Positions 6,154 through 13,385 are shown, counted from the stretch's first letter. The stretch: DNA of 15,668 nucleotides from an uncultured Paracoccaceae bacterium (GCA_937952085.1 CALFYQ010000281.1:1-15668), one strand, 5' to 3'. The notes: a model not told the origin generated them from the sequence alone. Made by a program: numbers and translations.

Positions 6154-7569
6154 TTGTTCAAGAGATATCGCAGCACCGAGACGGCGCTCGCGCCCCGGCC
6201 GCAGCAGCAGCAGCCGGCGATCTCGACGCCGCCGCCGAGCGCGACGCCGCGCCGGGCCCCGCAGCAGCCGCCCGAGGACACCGCCGATACGCGCCGCCGC
6301 CGGCGCCTTCTCGATCTTCGCGTCACGATCCACCAGCGGCTCCTCGAAAGCCTCAACCTCGCCGCCATCGAGGACGCGCCGGAATCCGAGCTGCGGCAGG
6401 AGATCGCCGCGATCAGCCGGGAGACGCTGGCCGATCTCGGCGTCGTGGTGAACGCGCAGGAATTCGAGGCTCTCGTCAATGCGCTGATCGACGAGGTGAC
6501 CGGGCTCGGCCCGCTCGAGCCGCTCCTGAAAGACCCCTCCGTCACCGACATCCTCGTCAACACCCACACCCAGTGCTTCGTCGAGCGCTTCGGCAAGCTC
6601 GAACTGACCGAGGTGCAGTTCAAGGACGAGCGGCACCTGATGCGGGTGATCGACAAGATCGTCTCCGCCGTCGGCCGCCGGGTCGACGAGAGCCAGCCAT
6701 GGGTGGACGCCAGGCTGAAGGACGGCTCCCGCGTCAACGCCCTCGTGCCGCCCTGCGCGGTGGACGGGCCGCTCCTCTCGATCCGGAAATTCTCCAAGAC
6801 GCCCTATACGGTCGACCGGCTGATCGAGAACGCCGCCTTCTCGGAGGACATGGCGCTCTTCCTCCAGGCCGCGGTCTCGACCCGGCTCAACATCCTCGTC
6901 TCCGGCGGCACCGGCTCCGGCAAGACGACGACGCTCAACGCAATGTCCTCCTTCATCTCGAACGCCGAGCGGATCGTGACGATCGAGGACACCGCCGAGC
7001 TCCAGCTCCAGCAGAGCCATGTCGGCCGAATGGAGAGCCGCCCGCCCAACATCGAGGGCAAGGGCGAGATCACCCAGCGGGACCTTCTCCGCAACGCGCT
7101 TCGGATGCGGCCCGACCGGATCATCGTCGGCGAGGTCCGCGGCGGCGAGGTGCTGGACATGCTCCAGGCGATGAACACCGGCCACGAAGGCTCGATGACG
7201 ACGATACACGCCAACTCCCCGCGCGACGCGGTGGCGCGGATCGAGAACATGGTGACGATGGCGGGCGTCGAGATGCCGATGAAGGCGGTCAGGGCTCAGA
7301 TCGCCACCGCCATCAACATCATCGGCCAGGTCTCCCGCCTCGCCGACGGCATGCGCCGGATGACCTCGATCCAGGAGATCGTCGGCATGGAGGGCGATGT
7401 CGTCGCCATGCAGGAGATCTTCCGTTTCGACCGGCGCACCGTGGCCGATGACGGCCGCGTGGTCGGCGACTATGTCTCCACCGGCATCCGCTCCCACTTC
7501 GCCGAGCGCTTCGTGCAATGGGGCGTGCAACTGCCGCACGATCTCTTCGCGCCGGGCCGGAGGGGCTGA
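6154..7569 (+). CDS. cpaF: Tad pilus secretion ATPase CpaF/TadA
   Basis: Hexameric cytoplasmic motor that drives Flp pilus assembly through TadB/TadC. Start is TTG at 6154, 2 bases after the cpaE stop, with GGAGG (6140-6144) upstream; no suitable ATG is near. Of 471 residues, about 1-45 are a Gln/Pro-rich disordered leader (a run of four Gln). An all-helical N-terminal domain and the PAS-like domain typical of this family follow. The core shows Walker A GGTGSGKTT (251-259), the Asp-box region with RIVTIEDTAELQL, Walker B with catalytic Glu327 (RIIVGEVRGGEV), and the His-box MTTIHANSPRDA. All catalytic features are intact. Length agrees with CpaF. It is central to the operon and abuts tadB by 5 bases. 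Confidence 0.97.
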   Translation: MFKRYRSTETALAPRPQQQQPAISTPPPSATPRRAPQQPPEDTADTRRRRRLLDLRVTIHQRLLESLNLAAIEDAPESELRQEIAAISRETLADLGVVVNAQEFEALVNALIDEVTGLGPLEPLLKDPSVTDILVNTHTQCFVERFGKLELTEVQFKDERHLMRVIDKIVSAVGRRVDESQPWVDARLKDGSRVNALVPPCAVDGPLLSIRKFSKTPYTVDRLIENAAFSEDMALFLQAAVSTRLNILVSGGTGSGKTTTLNAMSSFISNAERIVTIEDTAELQLQQSHVGRMESRPPNIEGKGEITQRDLLRNALRMRPDRIIVGEVRGGEVLDMLQAMNTGHEGSMTTIHANSPRDAVARIENMVTMAGVEMPMKAVRAQIATAINIIGQVSRLADGMRRMTSIQEIVGMEGDVVAMQEIFRFDRRTVADDGRVVGDYVSTGIRSHFAERFVQWGVQLPHDLFAPGRRG

Positions 7570-7574
7570 GGCCG

Positions 7575-8534
7575 ATGATCGGCCCGCTCCTCTACGCGAT
7601 GATCTTCATCGGCGTCCTCATGATCGTGGAGGGCGTCTATCTGCTGATCTTCGGGCGGAGCCACAGCCGCGAGTCGAAGGTCAACCGCCGGCTTCGCCTG
7701 CTGCAGCGCGGCGCCGACCGGGAGGAGGTGCTGGTCAAGCTCCGCAAGGAGCAGGAGCGCCATCAGAACGCCAAGGGCGTGCCGCTCTTCTCCATCGTCT
7801 TCGAGCGGGCGGCGCAGGCCAATGTCTCGCTCGCGCCGTCGACGCTCGTCATCATCATGCTGCTGATCGCGGCGGGCGCCTTCGTCGTCTTCACCATCGC
7901 CACCCCGGCGGGCCTTCTGGTCCGCGCCACGGTGGCGCTCGCGCTCGGCTACGCCACGGTCTTCCTCTGGCTTCGCAACAAGGCGAAGCGCCGGCTCCAG
8001 CAGTTCGAGGAACAACTGCCGGATGCGGTCGATCTCATCGTCCGCTCGCTCCGCATCGGCCACCCTTTCACCTCCGCGGTGAACATCGTCGCGCAGGAGA
8101 TGCCGGACCCGCTCGGCTCGGAATTCGGCATCATCGCCGATGAGGCCACCTACGGCATGCCCGTGACCGAAAGCCTCGACCGGTTGGCGGACCGGGTGGA
8201 CGTGCCGGATCTGCGCTTCCTCGCCGTCGCGGTGACGATCCAGGCGCAGTCGGGCGGCAACCTCGCCGAAATCCTGAACGGGCTCTCCCAGGTCGTCCGC
8301 GCCCGCTTCAAGCTTTTCCGCCGGATCACCGCGATCACGGCGGAGGCGCGTTGGTCGGGCTGGTTCCTCTCCATCTTCCCGATCGTGGCGCTTCTGCTCG
8401 TGCAGATCGTCCAGCCCGACTATTACGACCGGGTGGCCGACCACCCGCTCTTCGTGCCCGGCACGATCCTTGTCTCCGTCCTGCTCGTGGTGAACGTGTT
8501 CTTCATGCGCTGGATGGTGAACATCAAGGTCTGA
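7575..8534 (+). CDS. tadB: Tad pilus inner-membrane platform protein TadB
   Basis: One of the two GspF/PilC-like platform proteins with which CpaF interacts. The ATG at 7575 starts the strongly hydrophobic MIGPLLYAMIFIGVLMIVEGVYLLIFG; GGAGGGG (7559-7565) lies upstream within the end of cpaF. The 319-residue product has a membrane segment at about 3-25, a basic cytoplasmic loop, and a hydrophobic pair at about 90-135. The T2SSF domain follows (about 150-285: LPDAVDLIVRSLRIGHPFTSAV...LADRVDVPDLRFLAVAVTIQAQSGGNLAEIL), then two C-terminal membrane helices. The AQSGGNLAEIL signature is characteristic. It is separated from tadC by 3 bases, consistent with a heteromeric TadB-TadC platform. Confidence 0.95.
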   Translation: MIGPLLYAMIFIGVLMIVEGVYLLIFGRSHSRESKVNRRLRLLQRGADREEVLVKLRKEQERHQNAKGVPLFSIVFERAAQANVSLAPSTLVIIMLLIAAGAFVVFTIATPAGLLVRATVALALGYATVFLWLRNKAKRRLQQFEEQLPDAVDLIVRSLRIGHPFTSAVNIVAQEMPDPLGSEFGIIADEATYGMPVTESLDRLADRVDVPDLRFLAVAVTIQAQSGGNLAEILNGLSQVVRARFKLFRRITAITAEARWSGWFLSIFPIVALLLVQIVQPDYYDRVADHPLFVPGTILVSVLLVVNVFFMRWMVNIKV

Positions 8535-8537
8535 CCG

Positions 8538-9527
8538 ATGCGGGCGTGGTTCGATCTCGCCTGGAACAGCGCAGCCGAGGCCTTCGGGCCCGCGGGGCCG
8601 TTCTACGTGATCGCCGCGATCGGCGCCCTCCTCGTCGTGGTCGCCGCGCCCTTCGCGTTCCGTCGCCGGCCCGACCCGGTGGACCGGCTGGAGCGGATGA
8701 ACCGCGGCGGCGGCGGAGACGACGAGGCCGGCGCCAGCGAAACGCTCCGGCTCGACCGGGAGAAGGCGCGCTTCGAGGCGCTCGCGCCCTATCTCGAACC
8801 TTCCGACGAGGGGCAGCTTTCCGAGGTGCGGGCGCGGCTCCTTCGCGCCGGCTACCGCTCCCGCTCGGCGGTCCGCGTCTTCTATCTCGCCCGCGCCGGC
8901 ATCGCGCTCGGCCTCGTCACCTTCATGCTGCTGGTGATCGGCCTCGCCACCGAACAGCCCGACCCGGCGCGCCTCGTCGTCGTCTCCGGCCTCGCCGGCA
9001 TCTTCGGCTATCTCGCCCCCTCCTGGTGGGTCGCCCGCCGCCGCCAGCAGCGCCAGCGGGAGATGCAGGACGGCTTCCCGGATTCGCTCGACCTGATGCT
9101 GGTCTGCGTCGAGGCCGGACAGTCGCTCGACCAGGCGATCATCCGCGTCGCGCACGAGATCCGGGACGCGCACGGCGCGCTCTCGGAAGAGTTCCAGATC
9201 ATCTCGGCCGAGATGCGCGCCGGCAAGGACCGGGCGCTGGTGCTCCGGGATTTCGCGGAGCGGAGCGGCGTCTCCGACATCTCCGCCTTCGTCACCGTGC
9301 TGGTGCAGTCCATCGCCTACGGCACCTCGATCTCGACCGCGCTCCGCGTCTATGCCGGCGAGATGCGCGACAAACGGATCATGCGGGCGGAGGAGAAGGC
9401 GAACACGCTGCCGACCAAGCTGACGCTCGGCACCATGTTCTTCACCGTGCCTCCGCTGATGTTGATCCTGATCGGCCCGTCGCTCATCGAGATCCTTCGC
9501 GCGCTCGCCAACTTCAACAACCGATGA
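8538..9527 (+). CDS. tadC: Tad pilus inner-membrane platform protein TadC
   Basis: Second platform protein, 329 residues. The ATG at 8538 is 3 bases after the tadB stop. Membrane helix at about 13-37, then an acidic/Gly-rich cytoplasmic linker (RGGGGDDEAGASE), then two helices (about 112-160). The T2SSF domain (about 178-300) reads FPDSLDLMLVCVEAGQSLDQAI, then SEEFQIISAEMRAGKDRALVL and DISAFVTVLVQSIAYGTSISTAL. A hydrophobic C-terminal segment (FFTVPPLMLILIGPSLIEIL) follows. The DLMLVCVEAGQSLDQAI motif is the clearest TadC signature. Its stop overlaps the start of the next gene by 3-4 bases (ATGA). Confidence 0.95.
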   Translation: MRAWFDLAWNSAAEAFGPAGPFYVIAAIGALLVVVAAPFAFRRRPDPVDRLERMNRGGGGDDEAGASETLRLDREKARFEALAPYLEPSDEGQLSEVRARLLRAGYRSRSAVRVFYLARAGIALGLVTFMLLVIGLATEQPDPARLVVVSGLAGIFGYLAPSWWVARRRQQRQREMQDGFPDSLDLMLVCVEAGQSLDQAIIRVAHEIRDAHGALSEEFQIISAEMRAGKDRALVLRDFAERSGVSDISAFVTVLVQSIAYGTSISTALRVYAGEMRDKRIMRAEEKANTLPTKLTLGTMFFTVPPLMLILIGPSLIEILRALANFNNR

Positions 9528-10105
9528 GCCGCGGCGGGGCAGGGCCGGCGCTGCTCCTTGCGCTCGCCGGCTGCGCGCCGCCGCCGGCGCCCTTCCCGGA
9601 AATCGCCGCGCCGCCCGCCGCCGTCACCGCGAACGCCGGGCGCCGTCTCCTGGCGGAGGATCAGCCGGAACTCGCGCTCCGCGCCTATGAGAGCGCCATC
9701 GGCGCGGCGGAGGACCGCCGGACCCGCGCCGAGGCGATGACGGGCGCCGGCATCGCGCTGATGCGGCTCGGCCGGCGGGAGGAGGCGATCACGATCCTCG
9801 AAACGGCGCTCGATCTCGACGCGGAGGTCGCGCCCATCGCGCTCAACGCGCTCGGCGTCGCCTATCACGAGGCGGGGCAACCGGAGCGCGCCGTCGCCGC
9901 GCTCCGCCGGGCCGATCAGCTTCTCGGCGGCGCGGATGCGACGGTGCGCACCAACCTCGCCATGGCCGAGGCCGCGCTCGCCGCGCGGGCGGCGGAGGAA
10001 CCGGCGCTGGACGCGTTCGACTACGATGTGATTCAGTATGGCCATGGCCGCTGGCGCCTCGTCCCGAGAGAAAGCGCTGCGGCGGAGGAGGAGCGCCGAT
10101 CATGA
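9524..10105 (+). CDS. tadD: TPR lipoprotein, TadD-like (first copy)
   Basis: Predicted lipoprotein of 193 residues, probably at the outer-membrane inner face. The ATG at 9524 overlaps the tadC stop (ATGA). The very short signal (16 residues) has lipobox LAGC with Cys17. After a Pro/Ala-rich linker, residues about 40-160 contain three TPR-like helical pairs (QPELALRAYESAIG; RREEAITILETALDLD; QPERAVAALRRADQLL). The tail has acidic and basic residues but no domain I recognise. TadD proteins are TPR lipoproteins required for pilus biogenesis, probably in secretin handling. This and the next gene both fit, so which is the true TadD orthologue is unclear. The signal is shorter than usual, so an upstream start cannot be excluded, though the overlap geometry favours this one. 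Confidence 0.8.
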   Translation: MSRGGAGPALLLALAGCAPPPAPFPEIAAPPAAVTANAGRRLLAEDQPELALRAYESAIGAAEDRRTRAEAMTGAGIALMRLGRREEAITILETALDLDAEVAPIALNALGVAYHEAGQPERAVAALRRADQLLGGADATVRTNLAMAEAALAARAAEEPALDAFDYDVIQYGHGRWRLVPRESAAAEEERRS

Positions 10106-10974
10106 AACCGGCCCGGTTCCTGGCCCATGCGGCGCTCGTCGCCGGCGCGCTCGCGGCGTCCGGCTGCGCGCCGACGCTCGATTCCGAGCCCGAGCTTTCC
10201 GCCAAGCCCGGCGAGGCGCTGAACGTGATCGACGCCTCCAGCCTCAACGACCTGATGCTGACCGTCTCCGACCCGGAGGATTCGGTCGAGTACTTCCAGC
10301 GCGCCCTCTCGGAAGACCCGGACCGCCCGGAATTCCGCCGCGGCTACGCCCTCGCGCTCGCCCGCGCCCGCCGCTTCGCGGAGGCGGTGGTGCAGTTCGA
10401 GAAGCTGGGCGCGGATGGATTGGCGGACAACAGAATCCACGTCGAGCACGCCAACGCGCTCGCCCGCCTCGCCCGCTGGCAGGAGGCGGAGGCGGTGATG
10501 GGCCTCGTCTCCAGTTCCGAGGATACGCCCCGCCGCCACCTGATCGACGCCATGCTGGCCGACCAGCGGCAGGACTGGGCCGGGGCGGACGCCGCCTATG
10601 AGCGCGCCCGCGGGCGCTCCGCCAACCCGGCGCGCATCCTCAACAACTGGGGTGTCAGCCTGATGTCCCGCGGCGACAACAAGGCCGCCGCGAAAAGCTT
10701 CGAGGAGGCGCTTTCCTTCGACCCGGCGCTCTTCAACGCCAAGAACAACCTCGCCGTCGCCCGCGCGCTCGACGGCGAATACCGCGTGCCCCTCGTCTCC
10801 CTCTCGGAGGAGGAGCGGGCGATCCTCCTTCACAACATCGCCGTCATCGCGCTCCGCCGGGGCGACGCGGAGGCGGCGAAGGGCCTCCTTCGCATGGCGA
10901 TCGCCGCCCATCCGCGCCACTACCCCGAAGCGGCCGAAAAGCTCGCCGCGCTCGAGGCGCAGGTCTCGAACTGA
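10102..10974 (+). CDS. tadD: TPR lipoprotein, TadD-like (second copy)
   Basis: Second TPR lipoprotein, 290 residues. The ATG at 10102 overlaps the preceding stop by 4 bases (ATGA), and GGAGGAGGAG sits just upstream. Signal residues 1-21 are followed by the lipobox-like AASGC (Cys22). Repeats run through most of the protein, with clear pairs at about 55-70 (DSVEYFQRALSEDPDRPEF), 90-110, 150-175 (DWAGADAAYERARG), 180-215 (NNWGVSLMSRGDNKAAAKSFEEALSFDP), and 225-285. Size and repeat number match TadD better than the first copy. It probably aids secretin or pilus assembly at the outer membrane. The tandem arrangement suggests functional pairing rather than recent duplication, since the two sequences are quite different. 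Confidence 0.83.
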   Translation: MKPARFLAHAALVAGALAASGCAPTLDSEPELSAKPGEALNVIDASSLNDLMLTVSDPEDSVEYFQRALSEDPDRPEFRRGYALALARARRFAEAVVQFEKLGADGLADNRIHVEHANALARLARWQEAEAVMGLVSSSEDTPRRHLIDAMLADQRQDWAGADAAYERARGRSANPARILNNWGVSLMSRGDNKAAAKSFEEALSFDPALFNAKNNLAVARALDGEYRVPLVSLSEEERAILLHNIAVIALRRGDAEAAKGLLRMAIAAHPRHYPEAAEKLAALEAQVSN

Positions 10975-10978
10975 GGCG

Positions 10979-11458
10979 ATGGCGTTCGATATCGATCATG
11001 CCGCCTTCCTGATCGCGCTGCCGCCCGCTTTGGCGGCCGCGGTTTGGGACCTTAAGACCATGACGATCCCGAACCGCCTCGCCGGGGCGACGGCCGCGCT
11101 CTTTCTCGTCTTCTGCTTCGCGACCCTTTCGCTCGAGGACGCGCTCTGGCGGCTCGGCGCAGCGGCGCTCGTCCTCGGCGTCGGGTTCCTTCTCTTCATC
11201 GCCGGGGTGATGGGCGGCGGCGACGCCAAGCTCGCCGCCGCCTATGCGCCGTTGATCCCGCCGGCCGACGGGGCCGCGGCGCTCGCCATCCTCGCGGTCT
11301 CGGCGCTCCTCGGGCTATTGGCGCTGGCGCTCCTCCGCTTCACGCCGCTTTCACGCGGCTCATGGGCGGTCTGGTCCGACCGGCGGCACTTCCCCTACGC
11401 CGTCGCGCTTTCGATGGCGCTTCTGGTCTATCTCGCCCTCGCGGCCTTCGCGGTCTGA
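10979..11458 (+). CDS. cpaA: Prepilin peptidase CpaA/TadV
   Basis: Inner-membrane aspartyl protease (A24 family) that removes the leaders of Flp and the TadE-like pseudopilins. The ATG at 10979 is 4 bases after the previous stop. The 159-residue protein has about four to five hydrophobic segments and no N-terminal methylase domain, as expected for the short TadV type. Catalytic aspartates are visible: Asp24 in VWDLKTMTIPNRL and Asp82 in the GxGD-like GVMGGGDAKLAAA. Placing it at the distal end of the operon, away from flp, differs from clusters where cpaA directly follows flp. It probably has at least three substrates in this window. Confidence 0.93.
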   Translation: MAFDIDHAAFLIALPPALAAAVWDLKTMTIPNRLAGATAALFLVFCFATLSLEDALWRLGAAALVLGVGFLLFIAGVMGGGDAKLAAAYAPLIPPADGAAALAILAVSALLGLLALALLRFTPLSRGSWAVWSDRRHFPYAVALSMALLVYLALAAFAV

Positions 11459-11460
11459 CG

Positions 11461-12735
11461 ATGAAGGGGAACCCGCCGCCCTCCCCCCGCACCGTCGAGG
11501 AGACCGGGCTCGACCCCGGCTTCCTGCTCGACCACATGCTCCGCACCATCCGCCGGCTCGGCGGCGAGACGGTGACGGAGATCGCCGGCCGCCTCCACGT
11601 CGCGCCCGGCGTGATCGAGGCGCTGATCGAGGCGGCGCGGGAGTCGAAGCTGATCCAGCCGCTCGGCGCCCGCGGCGCCAATGTCGCCGCCGAGCTGCGT
11701 TACGAGCTGACCGAAACTGGCCGCGCCCGCGCTGTTTCCGCCTTCGAGGCCTGCGCCTGGGTCGGCCCGGCGCCGGTGCCGCACCGCCAGTTCGTCGAGC
11801 AGATCGGCCGGCAGTCGATCCGCGCGGAGCGGATCGACCGGGACCGGCTGGAGGAGGCGCTCCGCGGCCTCACCCTCTCCGAGCGCGTGGTGCAGGCGGT
11901 CGGCCCCGCCGCCAATTCCGCCGCCTCGATGCTGCTCTACGGCCCGCCGGGCAACGGCAAGTCATCCATCGCGCGCGCCATCGCCCACGCTTTCCGGGAT
12001 GTCGTCTTCATCCCCTACGCGGTGGAGCTCGACCGGGAGGTGATCGCGCTCTACGACGCCACCGTCCACCAGGCCGCGCCGGTGATGCGGCCCGAAAGCG
12101 GCCTTCGCCTCACTCTCGGCTTCGACAAGCGCTTCGTCGTCTGCCGCCGCCCCGTGGTCTCGACCGGCGGCGAGCTGACGCTCGACATGCTCGATCTCGC
12201 CTACAACCCGGCGAGCCGGATCTACGAGGCGCCGCTGCAACTGAAGGCGGCGGGCGGCGTCTTCGTCATCGACGATTTCGGCCGCCAGCGGGAGGCGCCG
12301 CAGGCCCTCGTCAACCGCTGGATCGTGCCGCTGGAGCGCCATGTCGACTACCTGACGCTGCGGACCGGCCGCAAGCTGGAGACGCCGTTCGACACGCTCG
12401 TGATCTTCTCCACGAACATCCCGCCGCGGGAACTGGTGGACGAGGCCGCGCTCCGCCGCATCCGCCACAAGATCGAGATCGCCCCGCCGGGGCGGGACCA
12501 GTTCCTCCGCATCATGGCGGAGACCTGCCGCGAACGGGGGGTGGAGATCGACGAGGCTTCGCTCGCCTATCTCCTCGCGGCGCTCTACGCCGCCGAGGGG
12601 AAGGGCTTCGCCGCCTTCCACCCTGGCTTCCTGCTCGATCAGATCGAGGCCATCGCCGCCTACGAAGGCGTCGAGCCGCGGCTCGACCCGGATTTCCTCC
12701 GCCGCGCCTGGCTCAACCTTCACACCACGGCCTGA
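11461..12735 (+). CDS. Winged-helix AAA+ ATPase at the end of the tad operon
   Basis: Cytoplasmic ATPase of 424 residues, function unassigned. The ATG at 11461 is 2 bases after the cpaA stop. Residues about 18-98 look like a winged helix (a helix-turn-helix in TEIAGRLHVAPGVIEALIEAA and a strand in ELRYELTETGRARA). A linker follows, then an AAA+ module with Walker A GPPGNGKSS (161-169), Walker B VFVIDDFG (Asp271, Asp272), sensor-1 Asn319 in VIFSTN, and an arginine-rich ALRRIRHKIEI segment near 331-341. Walker B has Asp-Asp instead of the usual Asp-Glu. Tight spacing puts it in the pilus operon. It could remodel or regulate Tad components or act in transcription; neither is shown. It is not a second CpaF, since it lacks secretion-ATPase motifs. 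Confidence 0.85.
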   Translation: MKGNPPPSPRTVEETGLDPGFLLDHMLRTIRRLGGETVTEIAGRLHVAPGVIEALIEAARESKLIQPLGARGANVAAELRYELTETGRARAVSAFEACAWVGPAPVPHRQFVEQIGRQSIRAERIDRDRLEEALRGLTLSERVVQAVGPAANSAASMLLYGPPGNGKSSIARAIAHAFRDVVFIPYAVELDREVIALYDATVHQAAPVMRPESGLRLTLGFDKRFVVCRRPVVSTGGELTLDMLDLAYNPASRIYEAPLQLKAAGGVFVIDDFGRQREAPQALVNRWIVPLERHVDYLTLRTGRKLETPFDTLVIFSTNIPPRELVDEAALRRIRHKIEIAPPGRDQFLRIMAETCRERGVEIDEASLAYLLAALYAAEGKGFAAFHPGFLLDQIEAIAAYEGVEPRLDPDFLRRAWLNLHTTA

Positions 12736-12743
12736 GCGGCCTC

Positions 12744-12780
12744 AGCCGCCGAAGGCCTCCGGCCGGATCTCCCGCGCCAT
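12744..12780. repeat. Left 37-bp direct repeat: displaced old 3' end of nusB
   Basis: These 37 bases are identical to 13382-13418, which are the last 12 sense codons of nusB and part of its stop. Read leftward, this copy also ends in a stop (TGA at 12742-12744) and encodes AREIRPEAFGG, preceded by ERM where the gene has DRM. It is separated from the body of nusB by the whole A+T-rich block, so it is best read as the original gene end pushed aside by insertion (attL-like). Beyond 12780 identity falls to about 6 of 10 bases and then disappears. Confidence 0.85.
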
Positions 12781-12804
12781 GCGTTCAAACGGGGTCCAAA
12801 GCCA

Positions 12805-12827
12805 TTCTCGAGACGTATTTCTCAAGA
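12805..12827. repeat. Short direct repeat at the left edge of the element
   Basis: TTCTCGAGA (12805-12813) recurs as TTCTCAAGA (12819-12827), 8 of 9 bases identical, at a 14-base period, about 25 bases inside the left 37-bp repeat. Closely spaced direct repeats beside an attachment core can be arm-type sites for a recombinase or accessory protein. The repeats are short, so chance is possible. Confidence 0.3.
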
Positions 12828-12873
12828 AAATTTATGGTAATACCTCATAAATTTCATATATTTTACAATATAT
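12828..12873 (-). terminator. A+T-rich inverted repeats downstream of the zinc-ribbon gene
   Basis: AAATTTATG (12828-12836) pairs perfectly with CATAAATTT (12846-12854) across a 9-base loop. Next to it, ATATATT (12856-12862) pairs with AATATAT (12867-12873). Both lie just past the stop of the leftward gene. On that strand the larger stem runs into TTTTC, giving a weak terminator-like shape, but the stems are A+T-only or nearly so. They could instead be part of the element's recombination or origin region. Confidence 0.35.
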
Positions 12874-12889
12874 AATCCATATTTCCAGG

Positions 12890-13297
12890 CTATTTTTTTC
12901 TAGATCTCGGCACCAGTGGTGCCGTGATCTGTTTGTGTTCGGTCGAAAATTCGTGGCCACAGTATCTACAAATAAGCGCCGCCATTTTTACGCTCTCCGC
13001 GCACAGTGGGCAAATTTTCGAATCCGTCTCATTATTTGTTGAGGGGCGATGCTCGTACGTTACAATTAATCTTCCGGGGGGCTTGAATATTATCAAATAG
13101 AAAAAAATGACAAATCCAATCAGAATAACACATAGTAAAAGTGCGACAAGAAAGGCCATGCAGCCCCAATTGCCAGGCTCATAGGTCTTAGAAATCGGAT
13201 GGTAGCCAGAGAGCGCCTGCCTCGGCTTGTCATCCAGAAAGCGGCTCTCAGCCTCTTCTAGGGAGCCGGGATATGAAACGATAATGTCTTTGAGCAT
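12890..13297 (-). CDS. Small membrane protein with C-terminal zinc ribbon (element cargo)
   Basis: Unrecognised protein of 135 residues from the ATG at 13295-13297; a TTG at 13310-13312 would add five residues. Neither start has a clear ribosome binding site. An N-terminal soluble part (1-44) precedes one strong membrane segment (about 46-71, MAFLVALLLCVILIGFVIFFYLIIF). A short PPGRLIVTYE strand follows, then a zinc ribbon with Cys96, Cys99, Cys110 and Cys113 (CPLC...CRYC). The ribbon resembles the small double-CxxC modules common at the ends of bacterial hypothetical and phage or defence-linked membrane proteins. The tail is basic (RSRKK). Codon use is much more A+T-rich than in all neighbours, consistent with transfer. 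It is the only gene in the element. A role in host fitness, immunity or superinfection control is speculation. Confidence 0.72.
   Translation of the reverse strand: MLKDIIVSYPGSLEEAESRFLDDKPRQALSGYHPISKTYEPGNWGCMAFLVALLLCVILIGFVIFFYLIIFKPPGRLIVTYEHRPSTNNETDSKICPLCAESVKMAALICRYCGHEFSTEHKQITAPLVPRSRKK
12902..12930. repeat. 29-bp near-perfect palindrome in the element
   Basis: Arms AGATC-T-CGGCACCA and TGGTGCCG-T-GATCT mirror each other around a single central G, with one T-T mismatch. The outer arm pairs 5 bp and the inner arm 8 bp. It overlaps the codons for the last residues of the zinc-ribbon protein. The run of seven T lies before it on the plus strand, so it is not a normal intrinsic terminator in either direction. 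Possible roles are a recombinase or regulator binding site, or a folded single-stranded recombination substrate. Confidence 0.6.
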
Positions 13298-13334
13298 GTC
13301 TAGTATCAACAAGCAGCGTTAGAGTTTGACATTG

Positions 13335-13385
13335 GGATACTAGCTTAGCCTATGTCGTGACTCTTCTAATGGATACAGCTTAGCC
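13335..13385. repeat. Imperfect direct repeat abutting the right edge of the element
   Basis: GGATACTAGCTTAGCC (13335-13350) recurs as GGATACAGCTTAGCC (13371-13385), differing only by one inserted/changed base, about 36 bases apart. The second copy runs directly into the right 37-bp repeat and contains the current nusB stop. Such a repeat beside an attachment core could be an integrase or excision-factor site, or mark a nested insertion event. Confidence 0.5.

Noticed and set aside
12781..13381. Integron gene cassette as an explanation for the single-gene A+T-rich unit
   Set aside because: No matching RYYYAAC/GTTRRRY attC ends were seen, and the flanking repeats are the nusB 3' end rather than attI/attC.
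12781..13381. Insertion sequence or MITE
   Set aside because: No transposase, no terminal inverted repeats at the block ends; the 37-bp duplication is far longer than usual target-site duplications and matches a gene end.
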